Shown here: one piece after another, positions 24,153 to 37,700 of the stretch
How the letters are laid out: each line of letters opens with the position of its first letter
How positions within the stretch are numbered: position 1 is the stretch's first letter
Assembly: GCA_023846275.1 (NCBI GenBank)
Contig: CM043875.1
Location: 989,569 to 1,053,568 of the forward strand
Length of the DNA: 64,000 nt
Reading direction: 5' to 3'
From: Vanilla planifolia
Taxonomy: Eukaryota; Streptophyta; Magnoliopsida; Asparagales; Orchidaceae
Notes under the pieces: model-generated
Told to the model about the DNA's origin: nothing
Databases searched by the model: none
What the model saw: the letters and a program-made list of their open reading frames with translations, nothing else
Position numbers and translations under genes: made by a program

Positions 24153-24480
24153 AATTGTACCAATGGAATTCTATGAATATTCGTCCTTCTTTTCCAGGAA
24201 ATTTTTTTTTTTTTTAAAAATGTTGATAAAAAGAATAGGATAAATAAAATCTTACATAATAGTATTATTATTTTGAAAAAAAATCTATGTACAAAAAATG
24301 CCTCTTATTATTAATACAGTTATATTAATTGTATTAATGGAATTCTATGAATATATTCCTTTTTTTTTCAGGAAAAATATTTGTTAAAAAAATATGTGTG
24401 ATAAAACTGACAAAAGCATAAACAAATCTCACAAATTGTATTATTTTTTTTAAAAAAAAAAGTCTTTGCATAAAAAGAAT
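24153..24480. repeat. Tandem duplication at the 3' end of the DUF641 gene
   Basis: Two imperfect copies begin with TTGTACCAATGGAATTCTAT (about 24155) and TTGTATTAATGGAATTCTAT (about 24338). Both are followed by CAGGAAA and T- or A-runs. The unit is about 180 bp and lies in the presumed 3' UTR or terminator. Confidence 0.65.
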
Positions 24481-24556
24481 AGCTGTTATATTATTTTTTT
24501 TAAGATTTATGTCATCGTTTAACGTATTTGCTTTTATTGTTTTTATGAACTTGTTC

Positions 24557-24557
<1 letters not shown>

Positions 24558-24597
<40 letters not shown>
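24558..24597. repeat. (AT)n microsatellite
   Basis: About 19-20 uninterrupted AT dinucleotides. A likely length-variable marker; no function inferred. Confidence 0.95.
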
Positions 24598-24602
<5 letters not shown>

Positions 24603-27600
24603 ATTTATTTAATAATTTATCTGTTAATTTTTTAAAATTTATTTCATACCTACATTAAAAAACATATTGTTATACATAAAAGTGAAGATCACAATAAGAT
24701 AGGAAATTCCATATGTTATATTAGAATTTCTATTTTATGAGTATTAAGATAGAGTTTTTTTTTGTTATATTATTCTATAATTATAGTTATGTCTATGTGG
24801 AGTTTTGTGGAAATTAGGTGTAGAATGTTTTTATGACTTATGTTAAGTGTCATGTTATATTATGCATGAGTTGTAGATTTTCATTGATTATAATTTTAGG
24901 TAAATGAATATTTATATTCTAATATTTGTTTAGTGTCGCCACCAGAGTTGACCCACTCGTCTGCATGACCCAATTTGATTCGGGAACCTAGCTGATCTAA
25001 TTTACCCACACTGACCCGTTACTCTGACTACCCATGCCAACTCGCCACTAATCACCGACCGTTCTTTTGCCTGACCCACGCTTATCCAAAAATCGGACTG
25101 ACAGCTTTGCCCATGCCACTTGCTCTGTCGATTCGTCGCTCATCGTTACCATCACCCAAAATGCACAACCAGTTTATGAACTACTTAATTCAATTAATTT
25201 TGTAGCTTTTTTTTTTCTTAAAAATTTATTGATAAATCTTTTATGTTCTTATAAATAAAAATATTCTTATATAGATGAAAATGAAAATGATGGAATGAAA
25301 ATTTCTTTTATTTGTGTATATTCACCTTTGTGAATACAAAGTGTGTATCTAACTTTAGTTGAAAAGATTTCAATTTTTCTTATGAAAGACATGGATCAAA
25401 CGTAAGAGACTTTTCATCAAAAAAGTTGGCAACCAAATTCCTTGTGAGAGACAATGATCAAAGGTAAGAGACTTTCCACTGGGAGAGCTGATAATCGAAC
25501 AAATTTTTGATTCCATTAACACCCACAAATCTTCAGCTACCATTTCAGTCTCTTGGTCTAATCACCAACCGTCACCTTTCTCAATAAGATTCCAAATCTT
25601 AGCATACTACCTTATTCAGTTTAAGCCAAGCTTTCCTACTAATCCAAAACCATCCCCTTGTTACCATTTCTATCTTTGGTGCTTTAAACATCAACTCTTA
25701 TAAAATTACAAAACATTATCACAAAAAAGTGTATTTTTTCAGCTACTTTTATTTTATAGATAGTAATCTAAAATTAATATTATTCTTTTCTATTAAAATA
25801 CTCTAAGTAGAGTTTGACTTAATTCTCTATTTTGTATACATTAATGTAAATATGATTCAAAACTATTTTGTAAGATTTTATGCTTAATATTTAAGGTGTT
25901 ATCATCAACTTAACTTAATAATCTATGCTACAAGTTTAAAACACAAATCTTTAAACAATTTTAAAATATCACGCACATCATCTAATTCTACATAATATCT
26001 TTTCATATTTTTTAATGATCTATTGAATTTTTCTAGTATTATAAGCTTTAAATTAGACCCTAATAGAAGTCTAAATATATAATACATTAATCATACAACA
26101 AATTTATACCTAATATAACATCAAATTTTGTTAATGTAAACAAAATTAAGTGTATTAAAAACTTCTTTTCCTTCATTTTTTTCTCCTTAAAAACTTTTCT
26201 ACCATGATCTTATTCCCTTTAGCAAATTTTATTAAAAATGTATCATCTCAATCATATAATTCAATAATTGATTTGCTTTCCATACTTAAGAAAACAATGG
26301 AATGGAAAGCTCTAAAATCAAATAAAACAATAATTAGCAAAACCAATAAATTTATGTTCATGCTTGGTTATTAACACATCCCACTAAAAAGATCAGATAA
26401 TCTTCTTATATTCTTTCTCTAATAGACAATGGAATTAATTATTTTTCAAAATCCTTTATAGCTGCTTTCCAATAATTTTCACGAATCAGTCAATCTTTAT
26501 ATTGATTTTGTATTGAGACTCTCACCAAAAACTTGTTGCAATATCAAGCATTATGACTAATAGAAATATTTTTTTTCTACTATAAATAAGTTATCCAATT
26601 AAATATCTTATCCATCTATTTTAGCCAATTTTATTACTACATTGAATGTATCTCGCTTGTAAAATATTATAGTCTCATTCTCTAAAATTGTTTAACTAAC
26701 TTATCTATTTGTGGCCCCATAGCTTGGCCACATATACCATAACATTATAGTAATAATGAAATTAATATATAATCAAACTCTATCTACTTAGTGATCTAGA
26801 TCTATTTGCTTATCTTCTTGATTGTTTGTAAATTCAACCCTTTTCCTCCTTAGCTTTGCCTTATTAAAATCCACAACATATCTCATATATATACTTATAA
26901 CACTTAAATAAGTTTATTTCATAAGACTTAATCATGTTTAAATAATTCTATAGACAACCATGCCTAGTTATTTACATATATATATATATATATTCATATC
27001 AATATATAGTAATTGAAGTGTGAGTGTCCTTACTTATGTCATGTAAAACAAAATCTCAATCTTAAATCATGCCCTAATACCATCCTATCGTACTCCCAGC
27101 AAAACTCAAATCGCTAACTTAGGGAATATAGGATAATCAAATGATAACATAGTGAAAGTATGTCATCTCGATAGGAGTAGCCATGAAACAAAACCATTTT
27201 TCACATACTACTCATCCTAATCTTGTAACCATAATAGCAAAGCAAAAAAGATCAAAAAGTTTATTTCTTATAATTCAAATGGTCAAAATATTTCTCATAA
27301 GTGGTGACTAGCCCAACACTTAACTTAATCTATCCATTTTTTTAACAATTTATTAAAGCATCTAATTAAATGAAACATTTTTTTTAATACCATTCTATTA
27401 CAAACATTTAAACAAATTCTTTGAAAATATAAAAATATCAAATATTGGATATAATTTAATCTATATTTTATCATAGAAAACAAAACAAAATATTTTCTTG
27501 ATATGTTTATGATATAAATATAAAAGAAATATTAGAAGATATTTTTTTCTATCATAGCATCCAATTATTGTGATATTCAAATGTTCAAATACTTATCACA

Positions 27601-29733
27601 CCATTTATATTAAAATAATGCCACACTATTATCCATATTAAGTATTCATTTTCTTTCATTATTTTTTAAAAACCCATGATGTGTACATATATTATGAAAA
27701 TATTAACTAAAATATAAATTAAGTGATTGTCATAGACTTAGTAAGAAAAACTAGACAATTATATATGCAAGTTATAACAAATTTGGGGTTATATGTAAGT
27801 ATGATAACAGGTTTAGTAATAAAAAAATAAAATATATAATGTAATAGTTTTGTTATAAATTGTTTTCTTTTTTTATATTCAAATTAATTTTCATATAGTC
27901 TCTTATTTACCTTAAGACCATGTATTATCCATAGGATTTAATTACATCATCATTAATTCATGGGCTAAGTGTATCATTATTTGCATATTCAAGTATATCC
28001 TTATATAGATTATATCTATTTGAAGTATATCTAGTTTGATATAAAATAAATCATAGGTAGTATCCCTTAAGCACATGCCTTTATTTTAGGTAATAAAACT
28101 CATAATCATTTTTGTTATTTTTCATTTCAAAACAAGTGTTATTTCTCATTTTATATTATCAATATTTTTTTCTCATTCCATTTACATAAAGACATATAAT
28201 ATGAACATATATGTTGACTTTCAATAATATAAAGTTTGATATATAAAATGCATATAATTAGATAAATATGATGAATAACCAATAGAACAAAGCCAAATAA
28301 TATAATCATCCACTTAAATTGTAAAGACTTGCACAACTCACTAAACAAAAAACAAATGCATAATAAATTTGAATAACATGTTTATCTAAATTTTCATAGT
28401 ATCAATAGTCTTTCTCTTTTATAACTTTACATGCATAATGTTTAAGTTTATTGTTTAACAAATTATTTGTATTAATTGGATCACCTTTGACCCTGAAAAA
28501 TTAACCCCATTCCCCTCTTTCAACCACATGTTTACCCATTGAATTCTGCAATCTAAGTGATTAGACAAGTTGGTCTACTATTTGTTCTCTCTTTAAGCTT
28601 GATCAAACCATTTGCTCCATCCATTGAAACATTTGATAATCATTAGATGATTATCAGACCATTTATTAAGTATTCTATAGAGAATTTTTATTTTTTAAGA
28701 ATTTAAGATTTTTTCTATAAGCCTTATGAGTTTTTACAACTTCAACTTTCAATTTTCTAGATTTAGCTTTTGCTTTTGCATGCATTTTCATTTTAAGATC
28801 TTTTCATTAGTCCTAAACTCATATTAAAATACAAAATATTAATCCTTTTAATTCTTCTTACCACTCGATTGCCATCTAATGTACTTTGTGTTAGTCTAAT
28901 ATTGTAAGGTATTGATTTCATAATCACCAACTTGGTATGAAAATGAGAAAACATTCAATTTATCACATTAAATAAATCTTAGAATTTGAAAAACATTTGA
29001 CATAACTCATCAAGCTAGTATAAGAGTTTTTGATTATTATACTATATATTGTGTCATACGATTTATGTTTTTTTTTACATTGCCTCCTTTTCACAAAGAT
29101 TATGAAGATTATAGGTCTCCCATTATTCTACTTTTCATCTCATGAAGATATCATAGTTATCTTATTTTTAGTTATTTTGAATTGAGAAAAATAACATATA
29201 TGCTATAATAAATAACTCAAGTTCAATGACTCAAAAAAGTGTAAGATTATCATACATTTATGTTAAATTATGGAGTCATAGGGTTTACTTGAATTGCAAG
29301 TCAATAATTAAGATAAAATCCAAATAAAGGTTAATTCGAAATAAACAAAATAATCCATGATCAAAACAAGTCAAAGAAATAATATTAAGAAATATAATAG
29401 ATCATAAACTAATTCAAATATAAAATAATTTCACAATATTCTATATACTTAGAGATTTAATACTCACATAAGATATTTGTTATTTATTTAGTTTATTTTC
29501 ACGACATTCATCTTCTCCATAATAGAGGAGATGAGGTTTTACCTTAACACCATCTTCCTCTTGTGCTCAACGTGTCCCACCCCAAACACAGGATGATCCA
29601 AACTTAGAAAAACGAAATAATTTGTCATTTAAAATCGTAACAAGCACTTGAATCTACAAAATCATCGATCTGACCACGAAGGAATCAGGAAGAGAAGCTC
29701 AAAGATACGATTTTTTGGTACAAACCAAAACGG
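24598..29733. other. AT-rich intergenic DNA, no supported gene
   Basis: No open frame above about 65 codons. 24940-25150 is a GC-richer patch with repeated TGACCCA-like words, not recognised. 25385-25490 has two copies of an approximately 60-bp unit containing GATCAAA.GTAAGAGACTTT. A short TA repeat is at about 26980. The MYC2-like gene ends at 29734, so its 3' UTR lies at the right edge, reading leftward. Confidence 0.5.
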
Positions 29734-31521
29734 CTATGAAGGCTCGACCACGCGAGAATGGAGGACGGAGCTGAGGTGCTCCTGGGTGTACCCGTAGGTC
29801 GGCAGCTTGACCGTTGCTTGGAGGATCATCAGGTCATTGACGGCCGAGACATTGGCGTAGTGGAGCTCAAGATCCAAGTCCTTCAGCGCTGCCATCAGCC
29901 TCGCCGCCGGATGGTTTTGATGAGGACACTGTATTCGAATCACTGCCTCTCCGCCGAGAAGCGTTACCTCCACGCTGGGGCGGCCGCTCGTCCCATTGAG
30001 CTCCTGCTTGCTCGGCTCCAGGCGACACAGCTGGAGCCCCGCCAGTTGGGACTGCAACTCCTCTCTGTCGGCCTCGAGAGTCTCCACCTTCGACCGCATC
30101 TCGTTGATGAAGGCGATGGCGTCGCCGAGGAGCGATGCCTTGTCCATCTTCGACACGTTGGGAACCACCGCACGAAGTGCGTAGAACCGCTGATTGAGCT
30201 TCTCGCGCCGCATTCGCTCAGCCTCCACGTGGTTGAGCGGCTCTTCCCGCCCGTTGGCGGGCTTTCTTCCGCGCTTCCTCGGTCGTTTTTCGGGCTCCAC
30301 CACCATGCTACTTTCCACCTCGCGGACGGATGCCTCAAGATCGGAGTGATCCGAGTCGCCGAGGGGCTTCACCTGGTTCTTCGAGACCGGATCCCCCGGT
30401 GCTGAGGAGAAGGAGAACATCCCCTCGTTGTTGCTTCCACGGGATGTGGTGGCTCCGGCTGATTTCTTGTTCTGGTTTTCCCCAAAATTGAGGATATTGC
30501 TCGATTGAAGCTTGAAGGGGTTAGGAAATTCCGAGTAACTGAACTCTCCGTTGTGCATTGATTGCTTCTGCTTCAACGTTTGCAGTGGAATCGAATTCCG
30601 TGTTTCGGTTAGCGGTTTGGAAACAGAGATGTCGGCGGTGGCATGGGAGGCCGAATCGTTGTTCTCGAGGATGGAGGGATCCAACATCCACGTTGCCGAC
30701 GGATTAGCCTCCGTCCTCCCGATCACAGGCGACAGTAAAGGCTGTGTCGACAGCCACGATCCGGAGGTGGCGGCTGTATCGTGGCCGTTGAAACTAAACA
30801 GAACCTTGACCTTGTTCATGATCTCGGCGCTCTGACAGACGAACTCAGTCGATCCAAGCTCGACAACGCCACCGCTCACGGGGATGCATACCATGGTCAG
30901 GATCCCAAACTTGAGCGCCTGATGCGCGCGCTCGCAGGGGACCACAGCGAGCCGCTGGCCACCTGAAATCCAGGAAGTCGCCCCGGTGAGGAAGGCCTGC
31001 CCCGGAAGACCGACGCCGTTGACGAATGATTGCGTCATGGAGACGAGAAAAAACCACTCTCCGTCGGTGACCTCCTCGTCCACTACGTCTTCCGCCGATG
31101 TCCCCGAGGCGCCGCAAGAGATGAGGGAATTCAGCTCGCGGAGAACTTGCTTTCGATGTTCCTGCTCTGCGACGGAGGCCGCCGTACTGGACCCCCGGGT
31201 CGTCCTATCCCCCTCGCCGCCCTTGTAGTAGCCGTCGCCCCATCCGAGAAGCATCTCTCCGGTGGCAGCGTCCAGGGAGGATTGCCAGAAGATGGCGTAG
31301 GTCCAGCTTTCCCCCTCCCCCTCAATCAACACATGAAGCCTTTGCTGCAGAGTCTCCTGGGAGAAATAACCCGGCGCTGCTGAGGCAGCGGATTCCTCGA
31401 CTGTCGGGAGAAAAGTGGGCAGCTGAGGAACCGATGCCGCCGTCCATGTGAGGCCTTGGAGGTCTGTCGCCGCCAAGAAGGCCTCCATCACGAAGGGGTT
31501 CTCAACACTCCACTCGTTCAT
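29734..31521 (-). CDS. MYC2: MYC2-like bHLH transcription factor (jasmonate signalling)
   Basis: Single-exon 595-residue protein; MYC2/3/4 genes are typically intronless and about 600 codons. It should bind G-box DNA and activate or repress jasmonate-responsive genes, held back by JAZ repressors. bHLH-MYC N-terminal domain: about 53-243, with [36 protein letters not shown] (92-101) and [20 protein letters not shown], the stretch that in Arabidopsis MYC2 forms the JAZ-interaction and transactivation domains. NLS-like [10 protein letters not shown] is at 412-421. bHLH: about 429-478, with the G-box-reading residues H431, E435 and R439. An ACT-like C-terminal domain covers about 515-572. The start is supported by the short family-like leader before VMEAF. 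Third positions are strongly GC-rich. JAM-type repressors (bHLH3/13/17) are an alternative but fit less well. Confidence 0.93.
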   Translation of the reverse strand: MNEWSVENPFVMEAFLAATDLQGLTWTAASVPQLPTFLPTVEESAASAAPGYFSQETLQQRLHVLIEGEGESWTYAIFWQSSLDAATGEMLLGWGDGYYKGGEGDRTTRGSSTAASVAEQEHRKQVLRELNSLISCGASGTSAEDVVDEEVTDGEWFFLVSMTQSFVNGVGLPGQAFLTGATSWISGGQRLAVVPCERAHQALKFGILTMVCIPVSGGVVELGSTEFVCQSAEIMNKVKVLFSFNGHDTAATSGSWLSTQPLLSPVIGRTEANPSATWMLDPSILENNDSASHATADISVSKPLTETRNSIPLQTLKQKQSMHNGEFSYSEFPNPFKLQSSNILNFGENQNKKSAGATTSRGSNNEGMFSFSSAPGDPVSKNQVKPLGDSDHSDLEASVREVESSMVVEPEKRPRKRGRKPANGREEPLNHVEAERMRREKLNQRFYALRAVVPNVSKMDKASLLGDAIAFINEMRSKVETLEADREELQSQLAGLQLCRLEPSKQELNGTSGRPSVEVTLLGGEAVIRIQCPHQNHPAARLMAALKDLDLELHYANVSAVNDLMILQATVKLPTYGYTQEHLSSVLHSRVVEPS

Positions 31522-31532
31522 CCGCAGATCAT
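31518..31532 (-). promoter_or_regulatory. Four-codon upstream ORF whose stop overlaps the MYC2-like start (ATGA)
   Basis: On the minus strand, ATG ATC TGC GGA TGA runs straight into the main start: the last four bases ATGA hold both the main ATG (31519-31521) and the upstream stop (31518-31520). Such an overlap could allow termination-reinitiation or limit main-frame translation. CTACTCAG just before it also looks like a splice acceptor, so the leader could be spliced. Confidence 0.6.
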
Positions 31533-31791
31533 CTGAGTAGGAAAGGACAAAGTGTTGGCACCCCCAGCTGCTTAAGGGCTAGGGTTTCTACTTGCAGTTG
31601 GGGAATCAGAAGGTGGCGGAGAAGAGGCGGCGAATTCGACGGGGAGGTCACGGAAAGCAGTGCTTTTTAGACTGTTATTAAAGCGATAAATCCGTGAGGA
31701 AGTTCGGGTTTCCTTTGTTAGAAGATATCTTAATTAGTGTTAAGAAATAATTATACTTTAATTAATTTTGTGCTTTACATCCGCTCTTTCG

Positions 31792-31809
31792 GCCGTTATA
31801 GATAACGGC
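31792..31809. promoter_or_regulatory. Inverted AACGG (MYB-core-like) palindrome in the MYC2-like promoter
   Basis: GCCGTTAT-AG-ATAACGGC is a perfect 8-bp inverted repeat about 275 bp upstream of the start. AACGG is the core of MYB/MSA-type sites. The binding protein is unknown. Confidence 0.45.
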
Positions 31810-31913
31810 TGCGGAGCAAGTTAGGATGGGCGGCTGTTTGCGTATCCGTTTTGCATTAAGATTCGTTTATACGCAGCACCGAGAACCTTCGATGCACGCC
31901 GCATTTGACCATT

Positions 31914-31919
31914 CACGTG
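31914..31919. promoter_or_regulatory. G-box CACGTG upstream of the MYC2-like gene
   Basis: A palindromic CACGTG lies about 395 bp upstream of the start codon, in the GC-richer proximal promoter. MYC2 proteins bind this sequence and Arabidopsis MYC2 is known to regulate its own promoter, so autoregulation is plausible. Confidence 0.5.
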
Positions 31920-31979
31920 CGATTTCGATTGGATCAGGTCAGCGCCGACGGCCCGTCGGCAAGAGATTTGATTGTGAAT

Positions 31980-33640
31980 TATCACCGCATTTTATTAAAT
32001 TTTGAAAGTCTTTATATAATAACAATATGGCACAATTTTTAAAATATATAAATTTCAAAAACTAAATTGATATAATAAATATAATGAAAGATAATTAAAG
32101 AGAGGGTGCACCATTTTACCAATTCTCTTGTTTCAACTAAAAAAATCTTTAATTTACAAATTCATTAAGACATTTCTTTGATAATAAGATGATTTAAAAA
32201 ATCAATCAAAATTGTCTAATTTTGAAAAAAAAAATCAACTAATAAAAGAATCAAACTAAAGATTAATTTGATTAGTAATAATTAAAAGTCGTTTTATATA
32301 TAACTAATTTATTGAATGGTGTGTTAATATTGAAATATATGTGTTATTATTCAAGATAATAGTTGGTCAAGACTTAGATTGTTCATGAAAGGTAAATCTC
32401 TAGTTACAAATAGTAATAAATGTAATGAGATGCATTGCATTGAATATTATTGTGTTATAAATCTCTTATAAGAAATGTTTTAAGTTGTATTAGTGATTAT
32501 ATTAGACATAAAAACATGAAATATAGTTAGGCATAATATGATTGAATACCTTTAATAATATGTTAAAGACAAAAATAATGAAATTGACTATCAAACGAAA
32601 TTAAAAGTAAAAGAGATGTGATCAAGAACCAGTCATTGATTTATTTTAGTATTATGATCCTTCAAAAACATTAGAAAATAGAATAAAAAATGTGTAGTAA
32701 AAAAATAAAAAGAAGTGAACACCTTTTTAGACTCAAATTGAATTGTCTGATAATCTTATTAGACTATCCAATATAAGAAATTATTTTCATACCTAAAATA
32801 AGTGGGCATGAATAGATCATTTGATTAAGAAAATAGATAGTCTGATCCTTAATTAAAACATCTTATTAAGTGAGATATTGTCTACTCTTATGATGGTCAA
32901 ATACTTTAGATTGCCATTCAATTGGATTCCAAGTCCAATTTTAAATTTAATTTGAACTCTTAAATTTGGATCAAATGTGATATGTTCAAATCTTTAATAG
33001 CTTCAAGAATTGAGAGGATCAATTAAATTTCTACTCTAATATTTAACCTTTTCAAATTCTATTTTTTTTAGCTTGAGATTGCACTTATCATGATATTTAT
33101 ATTCAAATTGATTATTTAAATCTCTCGAAAACTCTATTGTATAAATATAAGTTTTCCAAGATGTAGAGAACATTCAAATTTTGGTTATCCTAAGTTATTA
33201 ATAGATATCTTTATTAAAAATTTATACACTTTGTTTTCTCTTATTAAGGAACAAAGTTGAGTCTCTTTCCTATAAGTTATTTACTTTGTTTTTTCTAAAA
33301 TCTTTTATATTCTTATTGTTAGAGAGGAAGGAGCATATGTAATATATTTGTTATAACAAAGAATAATCTTTGCATATGAATCTAACATTCAAGGGATTGG
33401 AGATCTTGGGCTTTTCAATCTTGTATAAGTCTTTGACATTTTATCAAATTTACAAATTAAGCCTACCCTCATCTCTTGTTAGAATGGAATCTATCTCTTG
33501 AAGGGGTTTATAGAAAGGATATTAATAAGTATGTAATCATATGATTGGTTTAATGGTATTAATAATTTATATTTTGGTTCATGCACTTCTCAATTTGAAT
33601 TTGTGATTGAAATAAGATTGTGATCAATTGAAATAAAAAA
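31980..33640. other. AT-rich intergenic DNA, no supported gene
   Basis: No long open frame and no recognised repeat. It separates the diverging MYC2-like promoter from the 3' end of the IMP dehydrogenase gene. Confidence 0.5.
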
Positions 33641-33650
33641 AGAAGCATAT

Positions 33651-34471
33651 AAAACCTAGAAATGTCACACTTTATTGAAATGAAAAGAAAGGTGCAAGCC
33701 TTCATTGCACATAAAGATAAAAGATAGAAGATGCCACTTTCTATTAGAATAAAAGAGATGCTAACTTCAATTTCAACTCGATTGAGATAGAAATGATAAA
33801 ACCTTCATTGAACATCAAATTTATGATGTGTAAGACACAATTGAAAATAGAAGAAAATATGAAAAATGTTGTTTATGATCAATAAAGAACCATAGATCTC
33901 TTCAAAAATATAATAAGAGTAATGTTCTATCAAAACTCCTTGCATGTTCACAAAACTTGGATGATAAATAACTCAATGAATTAATAAAATCATCAACAAA
34001 TCATAGTATATTATGAAAAGATATATAAGAAACTTATGCATGACAAGGGGTTTTATTATTTTTATTAAATAAAATCATGAGAAATATCATAGTCAAAGAA
34101 CAGAAAAAACAAAACACAACCTAGAAATATCACATTTTATTGAAATGAAAAGAAAGACGCAAACCTTCGTTACACAAAGAAAAAAAAATATATGTCATTT
34201 TCTATTGGAATAAAAGGGAAGACTAATTTCAATTCCAACTTGATAGTGATATAAATGATAGAACCTTCATTGAACATCAAATTCATGATGTGTAAAAAAC
34301 AATTCAAAATAAAAGGAAATATAAAAAATGTTGTTTATGATCAATAAAGAAGCATAGGCCTCTTAAAAAGATAATAAGAGCAATGTTCCATCAAAATTCC
34401 TTGCTTGTTACCAAGACTTGGATGATAAATAACTCAATGAATAAATGAAATCATCAGCAAAACACAGTATA
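33651..34471. repeat. Direct repeat of about 360 bp, two diverged copies
   Basis: Copy 1 is about 33651-34010 and copy 2 about 34117-34471, offset about 466 bp. Shared blocks include CCTAGAAAT.TCACA.TTTATT, GAACCTTCATTGAACATCAA, TGTTGTTTATGATCAATAAA and CTTGGATGATAAATAACTCA. I see no coding capacity. The pair lies just downstream of IMP dehydrogenase and could be decayed terminal repeats or a simple tandem duplication. Confidence 0.75.
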
Positions 34472-34674
34472 ATCAATGAGACAACTATGGTATAGTCCAT
34501 TAAACAGTATAACATTATAATTCACACAATTATAACATTGGTTTGATTGAATAAATAGTAATAAAGGTTTCTGAGTACTACAACATAAATTGCACCAATC
34601 ATCTGTGAAGAGGGATAGTTTACAACATACAAATCAACAGAGAGAAGGAACTCTGCAACAAATTCTTCCAGCAA

Positions 34675-34746
34675 TTAGAAGGCCTTCTTCTCATAAGACA
34701 ACAGGCCATGAACACCTCCCTCGGCCTGTGCTGCGCCCGTTCGAAC
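34675..34746 (-). CDS. IMPDH: IMPDH exon 4 (residues 482-504 and stop)
   Basis: Too short to stand out on its own: [15 protein letters not shown], then LSYEKKAF and TAA. Acceptor CTCTGCAG precedes it. The intron before it (34747-35034, 288 bp) is the only one of normal size. Confidence 0.93.
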   Translation of the reverse strand, partial: VRTGAAQAEGGVHGLLSYEKKAF

Positions 34747-37700
34747 CTGCAGAGGTGTAAGCTTTCATTCAGTACTTGAAATTGAACCATGAAATCAAAC
34801 CCATCTCAGAAAACTATTCATTTATTTAAAGGTATAAGCTAACTCAATGATTTCACATTTCGAATTATTTCCTTGCCTTCTTATATTGAATGACTACATT
34901 TGAAATAGTGATTGATTTGTACCATTTTTGAACTACAAACCAACAGAAGACTACATCCTAATGCATTTAGAATGGAATTAAAACAACAAATCAAATAAAA
35001 CATGTGCAAAAAGAAAGAAGACATTTGATAGTACCTCCAGTCTTAAGACATCTGTTCTCAAGAGACTGTGGGCAATTGACAAAGAGGATGCACCGAGATC
35101 CTGCAATCCTTGCTTCACTGCTTGCATTGTGTAAGGAATGAAGTTCAAAACAGAGCCCTTGTCTGCCACAGAACCAACTACTCCTTGGGCAACTTTCAAC
35201 TTTAAGGTGTCACCCAAGTAACGTGAATCGCTACCTTTTATCATAGCCTCAAGAGACCCCATGCCTCTATATTTCTTAACACGGAGACCACCCTGTGGAA
35301 CAATGTTTTAAAATGAATTAATGCCTTTTTTTTTCTTTGTTCATGTTGTTTTTTGTGTTGAGATGGTCTTCATAGAAGTATTAGTAATGCAGAAAATACC
35401 AATTACCAAGCTGAAGCCAACACAATATGAAATGAAATCATAATAAGGCAGATAGGCAATTGCCATTGGCAGTTCAAATGGACCAAACACAAAGCTAAAA
35501 GATTATATGAACACTAAATATTCCAATGCAACAACAACAACAACAACAATAGCAACCCTTCTCCAACGGCAGATTAAAATCTAGCAAAAACTATGTTTGA
35601 CGTGGACAAACAACCAGAAACAAGGCTATTGGGCCAAGCGATGAATATCAGTTACTTATCTAGATCTAACTTCTGTTTGGCATTCATCTACAATATGTCT
35701 CACGTATAGAGATCAGCTATAAAACCTGGAAAACTCTTAGCACTACATGCACATAACTACCAGGGGGATGACAAGGAGTGCAGCTTGATTATTGAGTCAT
35801 TGATTTCTGATCTTTCGGTTTAATATGCACCCTTTTCTGGCCTGTCAAGAGCTTACAAAATGCAAGTAAATGAATCATGGAACCAAGCTATATCTTACAC
35901 CATCTAAGTTCAGCTGAAATCCTCTTCACTCTTTTGTGCAAATCGACACAGGATGTTCATCTTCTTTAATTGAAGGCATTCCAATTGGCAAATTAATCAA
36001 TGCAACAACAATTACATTTCACTAAGGACCCCAGATTATACACCATATTGAGCAAAGACTAGTCTCCACTTTCTGGAAAAAAAGGATATCTTGACTTAAA
36101 CGAGTTTAGATCAATATTTTTACCTCCATGTTAAAAGGAGTGTTTAACCAGTCACAATGGAAAATCGTTGAACCAAGAGGACATGGGCAACATCCATAGC
36201 AAGGACATCAACCATATGTCATTAGAAAGAAGAAAATACAGCAAAAAATAATACAACAAAACTAACCCATTGCACAAACTAAGATATTATTTAAAACACA
36301 AAGTCGAACATTTAGTTATACATACTGAAAATAGACATAAGAAACATAGAACATAGAACTTACAGTATGAGAACACTAGGCTCTGATACCAAAACACAAA
36401 GCTTACACTAAAAAGAGAGAGTAGAGAGGACAGAAAACAGAAAGAAGAAAGTTGGAATTCTTTTGATATCCCCTTGATAGAGAGAGGTCGCTTATTTATA
36501 GGAGAAATTCCTCCATAAGGAAGTAAGCATCTTTTTGATGATGCGCCTTTACTGTTGGTAGTGCGCCTTTCTTTTAGATAGTGCTCCTTTACTTTTGATA
36601 ATGCGCCTTTACTTTAGGTAGTGCTTCTGTGTTGGTCCCACCATGCTTTTAATCTGTGAGAGTGAGAGCTTCCATAGTGTCTTCTAAAGTATCTTCTTAT
36701 TCTGAAATGTCTTCATTTTTTAAAAAATAGTTCCGTTTTTCTTCTAGGCCTATTTTTCCTAGTTTAATAGTCTGAAGAAACCTTTTCATTTTTCGTTCCC
36801 TTTGGACTTGATCTTCTTGTTCAATTGCAAGGGTATCGATTAAAAAGATCATCTTTCCATATGCTACTTTTTTTGCTAAATATTTGGTCCCAAAGTCGAG
36901 TTTCTAGAAGAATTCTCGAGCAGCTTGTTTTCGTACAAGCTCTTTGTTAAAAAGACTTCGCTGGAATGGTTCTAATCTAGGTGTTTGTGTTTCTGATTCT
37001 TTCACTAGCATCCATAATTGATTTGCAGAGTATAAGTTAATATACTCCCTTTCTTCCCAAATTGTCCAGATTTTAAAAACGAATGTGGTAGAGAATTTTG
37101 TTGTATATGCTGTAAGACTGTTAGCACAAAAGTTAGGGATGTAGCTAGTATACTCTTTCAAATGTTTAGTATTGATGTATATTTCATGGACGATCCCTTT
37201 ACGAAGATGTTTGTATTTAGGTATTTCATCGTAACATGCGATGATCCTTGGACTTTCAGTAGACAGATATAGTACTTCTTGATTGAGGAACAAATTGACA
37301 ATGTTTGTTTCCTCTAATTGTTTAAAAAATTGTAACAGCTTTTCTTCGTCTAGAATGTTGGATTGATAAAGTTGGAACATTTCTTGAACAGCCACTTCGG
37401 CTTCAAGTTTCCTTGTGTCTTCGTTTTTAAGATTTATCATCTGCACTAGTCCAATGAAATCCTTAATCATGAATTGTATAAGATCTACAGTTTGTATTGT
37501 AGAAAAAACATCCTGAATTCAGGATTAAGGATTTCATTGGACTAGTGCAGAAGATAAATCTTAAAAAATGAAGACACAAGGAAACTTGAAGCCAAAGTGG
37601 CTGTTCAAGAAATGTTCCAACTTTATCAATCCAACATTCTAGACGAAGAAAAGCTGTTACAATTTTTTAAACAATTAGAGGAAACAAACATTGTCAATTT

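Noticed and set aside
29758-30405. Plus-strand 215-codon frame antisense to the MYC2-like gene
   Set aside because: Mirrors the GC-biased bHLH coding region and has no independent domain.
34735-34755. GTTCGAA-like T-loop signature suggesting a tRNA gene
   Set aside because: It is the first codons of IMPDH exon 4 (GTTCGAAC), with no cloverleaf around it.
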